Below are positions 7,023-14,108 of a DNA stretch of 21,061 bases, piece by piece. The notes below the pieces were generated by a model. That model searched no databases. It saw only the letters and a program-made list of their open reading frames with translations, and was not told the DNA's origin. Made by a program: the position numbers and the translations under genes. Position 1 is the stretch's first letter; each line of letters starts with the position of its first letter. Source of the stretch: Candidatus Saccharimonadota bacterium (GTDB lineage: Bacteria; Patescibacteriota; Saccharimonadia; Saccharimonadales; Saccharimonadaceae); contig JAUNQQ010000007.1 of NCBI GenBank assembly GCA_030536095.1, positions 1-21,061 of the forward strand, in the 5' to 3' direction.

Positions 7023-8237
7023 CTAAAACTTTTTTAGCCAGCCAAAGAGGCCCTTACTATCACCTTTTTTCTTTTTTAGTTTTACGGTGCCTTCGCGTGG
7101 GGCTTCTTGAATACCTTTCATGGCCAGGCCGACGGCGGCGGCGTATTCCGGACGGTAAATCGACTCGGCCACACCGCCGAGATTATGCGGGACGCCAATT
7201 TTTACTGCTGCCTGAAAAGCCTCCTTTGCGAAATAATCAATATCCCTCATGCGTGCACCACCGCCGATTAAAACAATTCCCTCTGGTAATCGTTGGTCGT
7301 ATTTTGCTCGCACTAACTCGCCTCTTGCCCGCTCAAAAATCTCCGCCACACGATCCCTTACGACCTGATTGACTTCTTCTCGCGAAAAATTCAACTCCGT
7401 CCGACCTTTTCGTACAACAATGTCTTTTTCGCCATCCTCAAATAGACCAGTCACAAATCGGCGCTTAATATCCTCCGCCATTTCAGTATCAATCTGTAAA
7501 ACTATGGCGAGGTCGTTCGTGATATTATTCCAGCCCACTGGCACTACGCCGAGATATTGTAAATCACCCTCCTCATAAACTGCTACTCCGGTCGTCGCAG
7601 CACCCAAATCAATTACCCCTACTCCGTTTTCGATTTGCTTCTCTGATAAAACTGCTCTTGCCCCCGCCATTACGCTCGGTTCGACTAATTCCGTCGTAAC
7701 GCTCGCTGCCTCGGTCGCCTTTTTTAGATTTAGCAAATTAGGCGTAAGCGTTGAAACTACGCAGGCCTCCATCTTTAGTCGGACCCCAGTCATTCCCATC
7801 GGGTCTTTTATTCCATTCTGGTCATCTAGGGTGTAATCCAGAGGTAAAACATCTAAAACTGCGCGGTTCGCAGCAATGCGCCCGTCCACTGCGGCCGCTT
7901 CAACGCGATCCAAATCTTCCGCGGAAATCTCATGGTCTGCCGTGCCGACAGCAATAACACCCTCTGCGCGTTCACTAGTAATTTGTGCGCCATTAATAGA
8001 CACGGTTGCATTATTCACCTGATAACCACTCATCCGCTCGACTTCCCCCAGAACTCGGTCAATCGCCTCGCTCGGACCAGTCAGATTGGCTACCACCCCT
8101 TTCCTCATACCGATATTTTTACCTTCATTATACCCCACTACCGCCAACTCGCCCTCTTTTCCCTCGGTCAAAACTACTGCTCTAACATTTTCTGTCCCGA
8201 TGTCAATTCCAACTGAAAATTTTGCCTTTTCATCCAT
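7023..8237 (-). CDS. ftsA: Cell-division protein FtsA
   Basis: A 404-residue actin-like ATPase that anchors FtsZ to the membrane. The actin-fold motifs are VGIDIGTENVRAVV (phosphate 1), GVIDLGAATTGVAVY (phosphate 2) and IVLIGGGARM (adenosine). The SHS2-type 1C region lies in the N-terminal third. The C-terminus KGLFGWLKKF after a lysine-rich linker is a typical amphipathic membrane-targeting helix. The gene is divergent from ftsZ across 158 bases, whereas ftsA and ftsZ are usually consecutive in one operon. Its -10 element is weak (TAATAT, six bases before the ATG), so it may be leaderless. Confidence 0.95.
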   Translation of the reverse strand: MDEKAKFSVGIDIGTENVRAVVLTEGKEGELAVVGYNEGKNIGMRKGVVANLTGPSEAIDRVLGEVERMSGYQVNNATVSINGAQITSERAEGVIAVGTADHEISAEDLDRVEAAAVDGRIAANRAVLDVLPLDYTLDDQNGIKDPMGMTGVRLKMEACVVSTLTPNLLNLKKATEAASVTTELVEPSVMAGARAVLSEKQIENGVGVIDLGAATTGVAVYEEGDLQYLGVVPVGWNNITNDLAIVLQIDTEMAEDIKRRFVTGLFEDGEKDIVVRKGRTELNFSREEVNQVVRDRVAEIFERARGELVRAKYDQRLPEGIVLIGGGARMRDIDYFAKEAFQAAVKIGVPHNLGGVAESIYRPEYAAAVGLAMKGIQEAPREGTVKLKKKKGDSKGLFGWLKKF

Positions 8238-8243
8238 AATATA

Positions 8244-8249
8244 ATATTA
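8244..8249 (-). promoter_or_regulatory. Possible weak -10 of ftsA
   Basis: TAATAT on the minus strand six bases before the ftsA ATG. It has the same position as the strong boxes of neighbouring genes but only a four-of-six match. Confidence 0.35.
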
Positions 8250-8339
8250 CCACAACCACCATTTTTTTTCCATAAAATGTTTAATTTTTGTTTTTACTTT
8301 TTAGGATTCTTGTTCAAGAGAAAAATCCAAAGAAAGTAG

Positions 8340-8367
8340 TTGAAATTTTATTCAGGTGTGCTATAAT
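8340..8367 (+). promoter_or_regulatory. ftsZ promoter
   Basis: TTGAAA (8340-8345), a 16-base spacer and TGC-TATAAT (8362-8367). The start should fall near 8374, giving a leader of about 22 bases with GAGGAG four bases before the ATG at 8396. A short inverted sequence, TCTTGTTCAAGA (8308-8319), lies just upstream and could be an operator; nothing supports that further. Confidence 0.8.
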
Positions 8368-8395
8368 GAAGGAAATTGAAAAAGTGAGGAGTAAT

Positions 8396-9622
8396 ATGCC
8401 GGAAATAAAACCAACAGAGGTGGAAAGCGTAGCAAGCATTAAGGTGATTGGGGTAGGTGGAGCTGGTGGATCAGCGGTGGATCGGATGAAGGAGGTAGGT
8501 CTTTCGGGCGTGGAATTTATTGCGGTAAATACAGATGCACAGGCGTTACATCATTGTGATGCTGATACAAAGGTACATATCGGAAAGGGCCTGGGGGCGG
8601 GAGGTGATCCAGAAAAAGGACGCGAGGCAGCAGAGGAAAGTCGGGATAATATCGCGAAGGCGTTGGATGGGGCGGATATGGTGTTTATTACCCTGGGAGC
8701 AGGAGGTGGAACTGGGTCGGGAGCTGGGCCGGTAGTAGCGGAAGAAGCGAAAAGTCGAGATATTTTAACGGTAGGCGTAGCGACAAAACCATTTACCTTT
8801 GAGGGGGCGAAGCGACGGGAAAATGCGGAGGCGGCGATTGAGAGATTGGCGCGAAATGTGGATGCGCTGATTACAATTCCGAATGACCGACTTTTGCAGA
8901 CGATTGACCCACGGACGCCGTTACTAGAGACATTCAAAATTGCAGATGATGTACTCAGGCAGGGAGTACAGGGGATTTCGGAGCTAATTACGGAACATGC
9001 GCTGATTAATCTGGACTTTGCGGATGTGAAGGCAATTATGAAAGAAGCTGGGTCGGCGCTAATGGGAATTGGGCGAGCAAGTGGCGAAAATCGGGCGGTG
9101 CTTGCGGCGCAACAGGCGATTGAGTCGCCACTAATTGAGGTAAAAATCGAGGGAGCGAGAGGAGTATTATTCTCGGTGTCTGGTGGCTACGATATGAGCA
9201 TGAGTGAAATTCAGGAGGCGGCAGAGGTTATTACAGGAGCAGTGTCGTCGGATGCGAATATTATCTTCGGTGCGTCAATTCGGCCAGACCTTGAGGATGA
9301 GATTGTAATTACAGTAGTTGCGACAGGATTTGATTCGGATTATTACCGAGAAATTGAGCGTGAAAAGGCGGCGATTGCGACGGCGGAAAAAATGATTGAG
9401 CCGGAGCCAGAACCGGAACCCGAACCAGAGCCAGTAGTTGAGGCGAAGGAGCCGGGAAAATTGACGACGGATGAGCAGGTGCCAAAGGTTGATTCGGCAG
9501 ATTTTACGGCAGAAAACAAGGTGAATATGTGGGATTCGATTAAGACGCCACCAGCGAATAATAATGATGATGACTTAGATATTCCGCCGAGCCTCCGAGG
9601 AAAATTGAGAGGAAAGAAGTAA
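8396..9622 (+). CDS. ftsZ: Cell-division GTPase FtsZ
   Basis: A 408-residue tubulin homologue forming the division ring. [11 protein letters not shown] (21-31), NTDAQAL (45-51) and the tubulin signature [11 protein letters not shown] (101-111) bind [14 protein letters not shown] is the T7-side loop region. A linker with five EP dipeptides follows the core. The tail [14 protein letters not shown] is the peptide that should bind FtsA. I choose 8396 because an upstream in-frame start region (from 8288) spans the promoter, the ATG at 8366 lies inside the -10 box, and GAGGAG precedes 8396. It is first in a unit with nrdR and a small thioredoxin-like gene. Confidence 0.95.
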   Translation: MPEIKPTEVESVASIKVIGVGGAGGSAVDRMKEVGLSGVEFIAVNTDAQALHHCDADTKVHIGKGLGAGGDPEKGREAAEESRDNIAKALDGADMVFITLGAGGGTGSGAGPVVAEEAKSRDILTVGVATKPFTFEGAKRRENAEAAIERLARNVDALITIPNDRLLQTIDPRTPLLETFKIADDVLRQGVQGISELITEHALINLDFADVKAIMKEAGSALMGIGRASGENRAVLAAQQAIESPLIEVKIEGARGVLFSVSGGYDMSMSEIQEAAEVITGAVSSDANIIFGASIRPDLEDEIVITVVATGFDSDYYREIEREKAAIATAEKMIEPEPEPEPEPEPVVEAKEPGKLTTDEQVPKVDSADFTAENKVNMWDSIKTPPANNNDDDLDIPPSLRGKLRGKK

Positions 9623-10093
9623 GTGAATAACGGATTGAAGATTGGCGACTCAAAGGTAATTGAGAGCCGGGAAGCGCCGGATGGAACGACGATTCGGCGA
9701 CGGCGAGAAAATCCTGATGGGGTGAGATTTACGACATATGAGCGGATTGAGATGCCGCAGCTAATGGTGACAAAAAGGAGCGGAAAGAAGGAGGTTTTTG
9801 ACCGAGATAAATTAGCATCAGCAGTGAATCGGAGCGTGGGGAAGTTCTTTAATTCGGATTTGGAAGTTGAAGCGGTGGTAGATAAAGTGGAGGAGCAACT
9901 ACATAAAGTTGGGAAAGAAGTGGTCACTTCGGAGGAGATTGGTGAGACGATTTTGGATGTTCTGGCGGAGATAAATGAGGTGGCATATGTGCGATTTGCG
10001 AGCGTGTTTCGGGAGTTTAAGACTTTGGATGAATTTGAAAAAATTATAAGAGAACAAAAGGAGAAAAAGGATGGGCATAACCGCAGTATATAA
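9623..10093 (+). CDS. NrdR-like ATP-cone protein without zinc ribbon cysteines
   Basis: A 156-residue homologue of NrdR, the repressor of ribonucleotide reductase genes. The family landmarks remain in order: KVIESREAPDGTTIRRRRE (11-29), RFTTYERIE (35-43), and an ATP-cone (about 45-135) with VFDRDKLASAV and NEVAYVRFASVFREFKTLDEF. The four cysteines of the N-terminal zinc ribbon are missing; the protein contains no cysteine, and the ribbon is about one residue shorter at each knuckle. It starts with GTG directly after the ftsZ stop, in the same frame, with GAGGAAAG as ribosome site, so no longer N-terminus can be recovered. DNA binding may be lost or done without metal. Confidence 0.8.
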   Translation: MNNGLKIGDSKVIESREAPDGTTIRRRRENPDGVRFTTYERIEMPQLMVTKRSGKKEVFDRDKLASAVNRSVGKFFNSDLEVEAVVDKVEEQLHKVGKEVVTSEEIGETILDVLAEINEVAYVRFASVFREFKTLDEFEKIIREQKEKKDGHNRSI

Positions 10094-10337
10094 AAGAGAA
10101 ACGGATTATGGGGCAGAAACCGAAAGTTTCTTGAGGGACTTAGGAAGGAAGATTGGCGAGACGGAAATACGAGTTTTAGATCCAGAAACGATTGACGGGG
10201 AGATTTTTACGCGAGCATACGACATAACAAATTATCCAGCGATTGTAGCGACAAATCACGACGGGAAAGTTTTACAGAGTTGGACGGGATTGCCGCTACC
10301 TAGAATTGATGATGTGTCATATTACGCGAACGCATAA
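10071..10337 (+). CDS. Small thioredoxin-fold-like protein, no CxxC
   Basis: An 88-residue protein I cannot name. The segment YDITNYPAIVATNHDGKVLQSWTGLP resembles the second half of thioredoxin folds: a cis-proline loop (NYPAIV) and a strand with DGKVLQSWTG. There is no CxxC and no cysteine at all, so thiol redox activity is not expected. The ATG at 10071 has AAGGAG seven bases upstream and lies 23 bases inside the end of the nrdR-like gene, so it is translationally coupled to it. Membership in the ftsZ-nrdR unit suggests constitutive expression. The fold call is inference. Confidence 0.55.
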   Translation: MGITAVYKRETDYGAETESFLRDLGRKIGETEIRVLDPETIDGEIFTRAYDITNYPAIVATNHDGKVLQSWTGLPLPRIDDVSYYANA

Positions 10338-10402
10338 GAGTTTTATTGCTCACAAAAGAGAGCTATTAGGAAAAATATCTGGTAAAACGGGGAGAAAGGT
10401 GA

Positions 10403-10408
10403 TATAAT
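10403..10408 (+). promoter_or_regulatory. -10 box of aspS, decides the start
   Basis: TGA-TATAAT overlaps the first in-frame ATG (10407), so that ATG cannot be on the transcript. The second ATG (10416) is seven bases after the box and is the leaderless start. Confidence 0.65.
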
Positions 10409-10415
10409 GAAGGGC

Positions 10416-12182
10416 ATGAAAAGAGTGTTGACATTAGAGGCGGAAGGAAAAATGGGGGAGAATATTTCAGTGGCGGGCTGGGTAAATTCGAGACGCGACC
10501 ATGGTGGACTAATTTTTGTTGATTTACGAGATGAGAAAGGGATTTTGCAGTTGGTCGTAACACCAGATACGGAGGAGGCATTTCATCTGGCGGAAGCGGT
10601 GCGAGATGAGTATGTGTTGAGTGCAAGCGGAAAAGTGCGAGAACGAGCGGATGAACTAAAAAATCCAAATATTCCGACGGGCGATATTGAGTTAGTAGTG
10701 GAAAAATTGGAAGTTTTGAATCGAGCAGACACGCCGCCGGTCAATACGCACGATGAGGGGGAGAGAACGGGGGAGGAGTTGCGGCTGAAATACCGGTATC
10801 TTGATTTAAGGCGGCCGAAGATGCAGGAGCTAATTCGAAAGCGATCGGAATATTATCAGATTCTCAGAAAGTATATGACCGAACGGGATTTTGTGGAAGT
10901 GACGACGCCGATTTTGGCAAATTCTAGTCCGGAAGGAGCGCGAGATTTTCTCGTGCCGTCGAGGCTGAAGCCGGGGCTGTTTTATGCTCTGCCACAGGCG
11001 CCACAGCAGTTTAAGCAGCTTCTGATGGTGGGCGGGGTGCCGAGATATTTTCAGATTGCGCCGTGTTTTCGAGATGAGGATCCGCGGGCGGATCGGCTGT
11101 ATGGTGATTTTTATCAGCTGGATATGGAGATGAGTTTTATTGAAGATGGGGAGGAGATTCGGGAATTGATGGAGCCGCTAATTGTGTCACTGGTGAAAGA
11201 TTTTGCTGGGAAGAAATTGGTTTCTGAGAAAATTCCAAGACTGAGTTATACCGAAGCGATGGAAAAATATGGAACAGATAAGCCAGATTTAAGATATGGA
11301 CTGGAGCTGATAGAGTTAACGGATGTATTCCAGAATACAGAGTTTAAGGTGTTTAAACAACCGTGTGTGAAGGCAATTCTGGTGCCGAATGGGTCGGATT
11401 TTACACGGTCGCAGATTGACAATTTTACGGAGCAGGCAAGAAAGTTGGGCGCAGGGGGACTGGCATATATCATATATCAGGCAGATGGAACGGAAAAGTC
11501 GCCAATTGCGAAGTTTTTGAGTCCCGCAGAACTCCAGGCAATTCGAGAAAAAACTGGAGCGAAGCCGGGAGATACAGTGTTTTTTGGGGCGGATGAGCGA
11601 GCAAAAGTAAATAAGGTTCTAGGCGTACTCCGAGAAACTTTTGCGGAAGTAAAAGAGCTAAAAAGCGATAACGAAGTGGCACTTTGTTGGGTGACAGATT
11701 TTCCGTTTTATGAATGGAATGATGGAGAGCGAAAGATTGATTTTGGGCATAATCCGTTCTCAATGCCAAAAGGTGGATTAGCCGCGCTCAAGGCGGCAAA
11801 GTCGGATGATGAAAAACTCGCGATTTTAGCGGATCAGTATGATATGGTAATGAATGGTTATGAGATTTGTTCGGGAGCGGTACGGAATCATAATCCGGAT
11901 ATTATGTATGAGGCGTTTTCAAATATTGGTTATGACCACGAGTTTGTTGAGAAGAAGTTTGGCGGGATGCTAAATGCGTTTCGGTTTGGTGCGCCGCCGC
12001 ATGCGGGATGTGCGTTTGGGATTGACCGGATTTTTATGGTGCTAACCGACCAGAAAAATATTCGAGATATTATTGCGTTTCCGAAGAATGGTAGTGGATA
12101 CGACCTGATGATGGGGTCGCCATCAGAGGTAGAAGCGGGGCAACTCGAAGAGCTAAATCTGGCGATTACAGAAGAAGACTAA
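10416..12182 (+). CDS. aspS: Aspartyl-tRNA synthetase, probably non-discriminating
   Basis: A 588-residue bacterial class IIb synthetase. The anticodon-binding OB fold covers about residues 1-110. TTPILANSSPEGARDFLVPSR and motif 2 FRDEDPRADR (218-227) form the active site. The bacterial GAD insertion follows, and motif 3 GCAFGIDRIFMVLT lies near the end. The loop SRRDHGG carries His29 where discriminating enzymes such as E. coli's have Leu. By the Pseudomonas precedent this predicts a non-discriminating enzyme that also makes Asp-tRNA(Asn), which would need GatCAB elsewhere in the genome. The start is chosen by the -10 box. Confidence 0.95.
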   Translation: MKRVLTLEAEGKMGENISVAGWVNSRRDHGGLIFVDLRDEKGILQLVVTPDTEEAFHLAEAVRDEYVLSASGKVRERADELKNPNIPTGDIELVVEKLEVLNRADTPPVNTHDEGERTGEELRLKYRYLDLRRPKMQELIRKRSEYYQILRKYMTERDFVEVTTPILANSSPEGARDFLVPSRLKPGLFYALPQAPQQFKQLLMVGGVPRYFQIAPCFRDEDPRADRLYGDFYQLDMEMSFIEDGEEIRELMEPLIVSLVKDFAGKKLVSEKIPRLSYTEAMEKYGTDKPDLRYGLELIELTDVFQNTEFKVFKQPCVKAILVPNGSDFTRSQIDNFTEQARKLGAGGLAYIIYQADGTEKSPIAKFLSPAELQAIREKTGAKPGDTVFFGADERAKVNKVLGVLRETFAEVKELKSDNEVALCWVTDFPFYEWNDGERKIDFGHNPFSMPKGGLAALKAAKSDDEKLAILADQYDMVMNGYEICSGAVRNHNPDIMYEAFSNIGYDHEFVEKKFGGMLNAFRFGAPPHAGCAFGIDRIFMVLTDQKNIRDIIAFPKNGSGYDLMMGSPSEVEAGQLEELNLAITEED

Positions 12183-12196
12183 TCTAGTTAGAACAT

Positions 12197-12236
12197 CCGA
12201 TAGCTGCTGATGACTGTCGGGCTTTAGGGTTTTTTA
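12197..12236 (+). terminator. Possible weak terminator of aspS
   Basis: CCGATAG (12197-12203) pairs with CTGTCGG (12214-12220) through one G-U pair. The run of T comes eight bases later, which is not ideal, so this is tentative. Confidence 0.35.
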
Positions 12237-12964
12237 TGACCTTTGAAGGTTTTTCGCAGGGTTTTTTGGGTAAGTTTTTTCTGGCGGCGCAATTCCTTTT
12301 TGTAGGCGCGTTGCTGTTTTTTTAGCCAGCGTTTTCCGCGCTCCTTTCCCTGTTCTACGCCCAGAAAAACTTGTTTCAGAACCTTCCGGGCGGCGCGCTT
12401 TATTTCATTGGTTTGGTCACCGATAATGTTTTGGAGATCGAGATTCGTAGTGGCGATTTGGGTTGCATAAACAGAGATTACCGTGTCGAGGAAAAATAGA
12501 ACAAGTGAGATAAGGGCGAGATTACTCAGCCATGAAGGCGGGAGATTGTCAATTAGGAGGTCAATGTATTTTTGAAAAAAATAGACAATCATGCAACCAC
12601 CAAAGCCAAAACCAAGCGATGTGCCAAGAAAAATCTTGCCGCCCACCTGGAGCTTATGCTTTTTTGAATAATCCCACCATTTAAGATGAAAGAGTTTTTC
12701 GAGGAGGACGCCGGTGATATATTCAAGAGCAGTGCAGATAATGAGCGAGAGCCAGAAAGTTAGCCAGGGGTCATCGCGGACGGCGGTGGTTGACCAGAGG
12801 ACGAGAATGGCGCCGAAACCGTAAAGCGGGACAACGGGACCAAAGAGAAAGCCGCGTTGGACGAGTTTTTTGCCGCGAATTGAACAGAAAATGACTTCGA
12901 TTAGGTAGCCGAGAAAGGAGTAGATAGTAAAATAGAGAACCCAGCGGGAAAATTCGTCTGTCAT
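12224..12964 (-). CDS. PF06541-like (putative ABC-transporter type IV) membrane protein
   Basis: A 246-residue membrane protein with about five hydrophobic segments. Its N-terminal half (YFTIYSFLGYLIEVIFCSIRGKKLVQRGFLFGPVVPLYGFGAI) and ALEYITGVLLEKLFHLKWWDYS match the CmpB/PF06541 family known from Firmicutes. The last 50 residues are extremely basic (clusters of K and R after WLKKQQR) and should lie in the cytoplasm. The family name is historical; no ATP-binding domain exists and the function is unknown. TAAAAT lies six bases before the ATG, so it is leaderless. It is divergent from tRNA-Leu and convergent with aspS. Confidence 0.75.
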   Translation of the reverse strand: MTDEFSRWVLYFTIYSFLGYLIEVIFCSIRGKKLVQRGFLFGPVVPLYGFGAILVLWSTTAVRDDPWLTFWLSLIICTALEYITGVLLEKLFHLKWWDYSKKHKLQVGGKIFLGTSLGFGFGGCMIVYFFQKYIDLLIDNLPPSWLSNLALISLVLFFLDTVISVYATQIATTNLDLQNIIGDQTNEIKRAARKVLKQVFLGVEQGKERGKRWLKKQQRAYKKELRRQKKLTQKTLRKTFKGHKKP

Positions 12965-12970
12965 AAGATT

Positions 12971-12976
12971 ATTTTA
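12971..12976 (-). promoter_or_regulatory. -10 box of the PF06541-like gene, leaderless
   Basis: TAAAAT on the minus strand, six bases before the ATG at 12964. Confidence 0.55.
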
Positions 12977-12997
12977 CCATATTTTTAGAGAATGTGG

Positions 12998-13003
12998 TAT
13001 AAT
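12998..13003 (+). promoter_or_regulatory. -10 box of tRNA-Leu
   Basis: TGG-TATAAT ten bases before the mature 5' end of the tRNA, leaving only a 2-3 base leader for RNase P. No good -35 is seen. Confidence 0.7.
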
Positions 13004-13012
13004 AAGAGGAGA

Positions 13013-13099
13013 GCCCGAGTGGCGGAATTGGTAGACGCGCTAGCTTCAGGTGCTAGTGTCAGCAATGACGTACAGGTTCAAGTCCTGCCTCGGGCACCA
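13013..13099 (+). tRNA. tRNA-Leu(CAG)
   Basis: Acceptor stem GCCCGAG (13013-13019) with CTCGGGC (13089-13095), discriminator A, and encoded CCA (13097-13099). The anticodon stem is CTAGC/GCTAG (13040-13044, 13052-13056) and the loop TTCAGGT gives anticodon CAG at 13047-13049. The long variable arm (TGTCA with TGACG) and the T-loop GGTTCAAGTCC are typical of class II leucine tRNAs. Confidence 0.97.
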
Positions 13100-13206
13100 T
13101 TTTTACTATTAAAATCGCGTATCTTAGCCTTCTCAAGTTCTCGCTCGATCAAAATCGCGCGTCGAACTTTCGAAGACTAATCTATGCGATTTTAATTAGT
13201 AAAAAT
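13100..13206. repeat. Imperfect inverted repeat after tRNA-Leu
   Basis: The sequence at 13100-13119 is the near-perfect reverse complement of 13186-13205 (one extra base). A second inner pair, around TTAGCC/CTAA and CAAGTTC/GAACTT, extends the hairpin. It starts immediately after the tRNA CCA. It could fold in read-through RNA as a tRNA 3' trailer structure; no classic T-run terminator is present. Confidence 0.55.
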
Positions 13207-13331
13207 TATTGTGACCGGAAGCTAGGTCTTGGCTTTTTCGCCAGTTTGCTCGCCCAAAGACGCGCTTCACTGACTCAAAAACCAATCTAGAAGATTTTAG
13301 TTCAGAAAAATTACTGTAGCCAGAGAGCCGA
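13122..13331. repeat. Two diverged tandem copies of a 105-base unit
   Basis: Aligning 13122-13226 with 13227-13331 at a constant 105-base offset shows shared blocks without gaps: TCTTAGCC/TCTTGGCT, GCTCG, AATCTA, GATTTTA, and AAAAATTA-TGT-CC. The best conserved part is about 13179-13218 against 13284-13323. No reading frame spans both. Together with 13332-13364 and the inverted repeat this accounts for the roughly 330-base gap between tRNA-Leu and the next gene. Origin is unknown. Confidence 0.6.
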
Positions 13332-13364
13332 GACTTGAAATTTTTCCTATTTTTGAGATAATGC

Positions 13365-13393
13365 TTGCAAAAAATGAATTTTTATTGTATAAT
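13365..13393 (+). promoter_or_regulatory. Promoter of the Cys-rich orphan gene
   Basis: TTGCAA (13365-13370), a 17-base spacer and TATAAT (13388-13393). The leader is about 37 bases and carries AAGGAG (13423-13428), eight bases before the ATG. Confidence 0.8.
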
Positions 13394-13436
13394 GGAGAAT
13401 AGTAGTTGTACATTGCGAGCATAAGGAGTGGTTGAC

Positions 13437-14012
13437 ATGATAGTCATGGAAACTGGAAGTAAAGAACTTTATGTTGAAGATGACAGAGCGTTTATGATGA
13501 TTGTTGGTGGCGATAATAGGTGGTGCTCCACCTACGAGGTGGAGTTGGAAGAAATCGATAAAGAAAGAATAAGCGACGTCCGAGAAGAACCATCAGAGCA
13601 GATTCTGCTTTTGAAAAGCGGTGAGGGAATGTATTATTTATGCATCCAGAAGGGTGTGCCGATAAAAACTGAGGCATTGCACCTATGCCCAATGTGTTGT
13701 CATTGTTCGGCGCTATCTGGTAGCTTTGGGTGTCAGAAGGTGCGTGATCTCGGCAGAAATAAGAAAATCGAGAAGTATGGTTTCGTGTTGAGTGGATACG
13801 AAATACTCAACGGGCGAGATGACCAGACATTTATAGTCAGTAGATGCAAGAACTTCGAGGCGGACTCGAGGGAAAGTCGGCGAATGGAGATTGAGGAAAT
13901 AATCAGGTTCTTGACTATTAACCAGAGGACGCGGCTAGCGGCAACATGGGAGGAAATACACAGATACTATCCGACTGACGCACGGACCAGACGAATTGAT
14001 GGAAGTGAGTAG
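13437..14012 (+). CDS. Orphan Cys-rich protein of unknown function
   Basis: A 191-residue soluble protein I do not recognise. The middle carries a cysteine cluster LCPMCCHCSALSGSFGCQ (four Cys in six residues, then a fifth), with another Cys later in SRCKNF. This could bind zinc or an iron-sulfur cluster, which is inference. The rest is acidic and mixed alpha/beta, with charged helices near the C-terminus (RRMEIEEIIRFL, WEEIHRYYP). A GTG at 13428 is in frame, but it overlaps the AAGGAG ribosome site; the ATG at 13437 is correctly spaced and is chosen. The gene has its own -35/-10 promoter and a strong terminator, so it is monocistronic and probably well expressed. Confidence 0.75.
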   Translation: MIVMETGSKELYVEDDRAFMMIVGGDNRWCSTYEVELEEIDKERISDVREEPSEQILLLKSGEGMYYLCIQKGVPIKTEALHLCPMCCHCSALSGSFGCQKVRDLGRNKKIEKYGFVLSGYEILNGRDDQTFIVSRCKNFEADSRESRRMEIEEIIRFLTINQRTRLAATWEEIHRYYPTDARTRRIDGSE

Positions 14013-14031
14013 TAGCTCCATGCTTTAAGAT

Positions 14032-14062
14032 AAAGGGCGAAAACATGGTTTTCGCCCTTTTT
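14032..14062 (+). terminator. Strong terminator of the Cys-rich orphan
   Basis: A 13-bp perfect stem AAAGGGCGAAAAC (14032-14044) with GTTTTCGCCCTTT (14048-14060), loop ATG, and a T-run to 14062. Confidence 0.93.
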
Positions 14063-14096
14063 ATGTGAATTCAGGGGTTAACCTAGAGATTTATGA

Positions 14097-14102
14097 TATA
14101 AT
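14097..14102 (+). promoter_or_regulatory. -10 box of tatD, leaderless
   Basis: TGA-TATAAT six bases before the ATG at 14109. Confidence 0.7.
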
Positions 14103-14108
14103 TCTGGT

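Noticed and set aside
8288-8395. N-terminal extension of FtsZ
   Set aside because: It spans the -35/-10 promoter and is not FtsZ-like; the ATG at 8366 lies within the -10 box; GAGGAG precedes 8396.
12992-13180. Open frame across tRNA-Leu
   Set aside because: It is the translated tRNA and its spacer, with no ribosome site.
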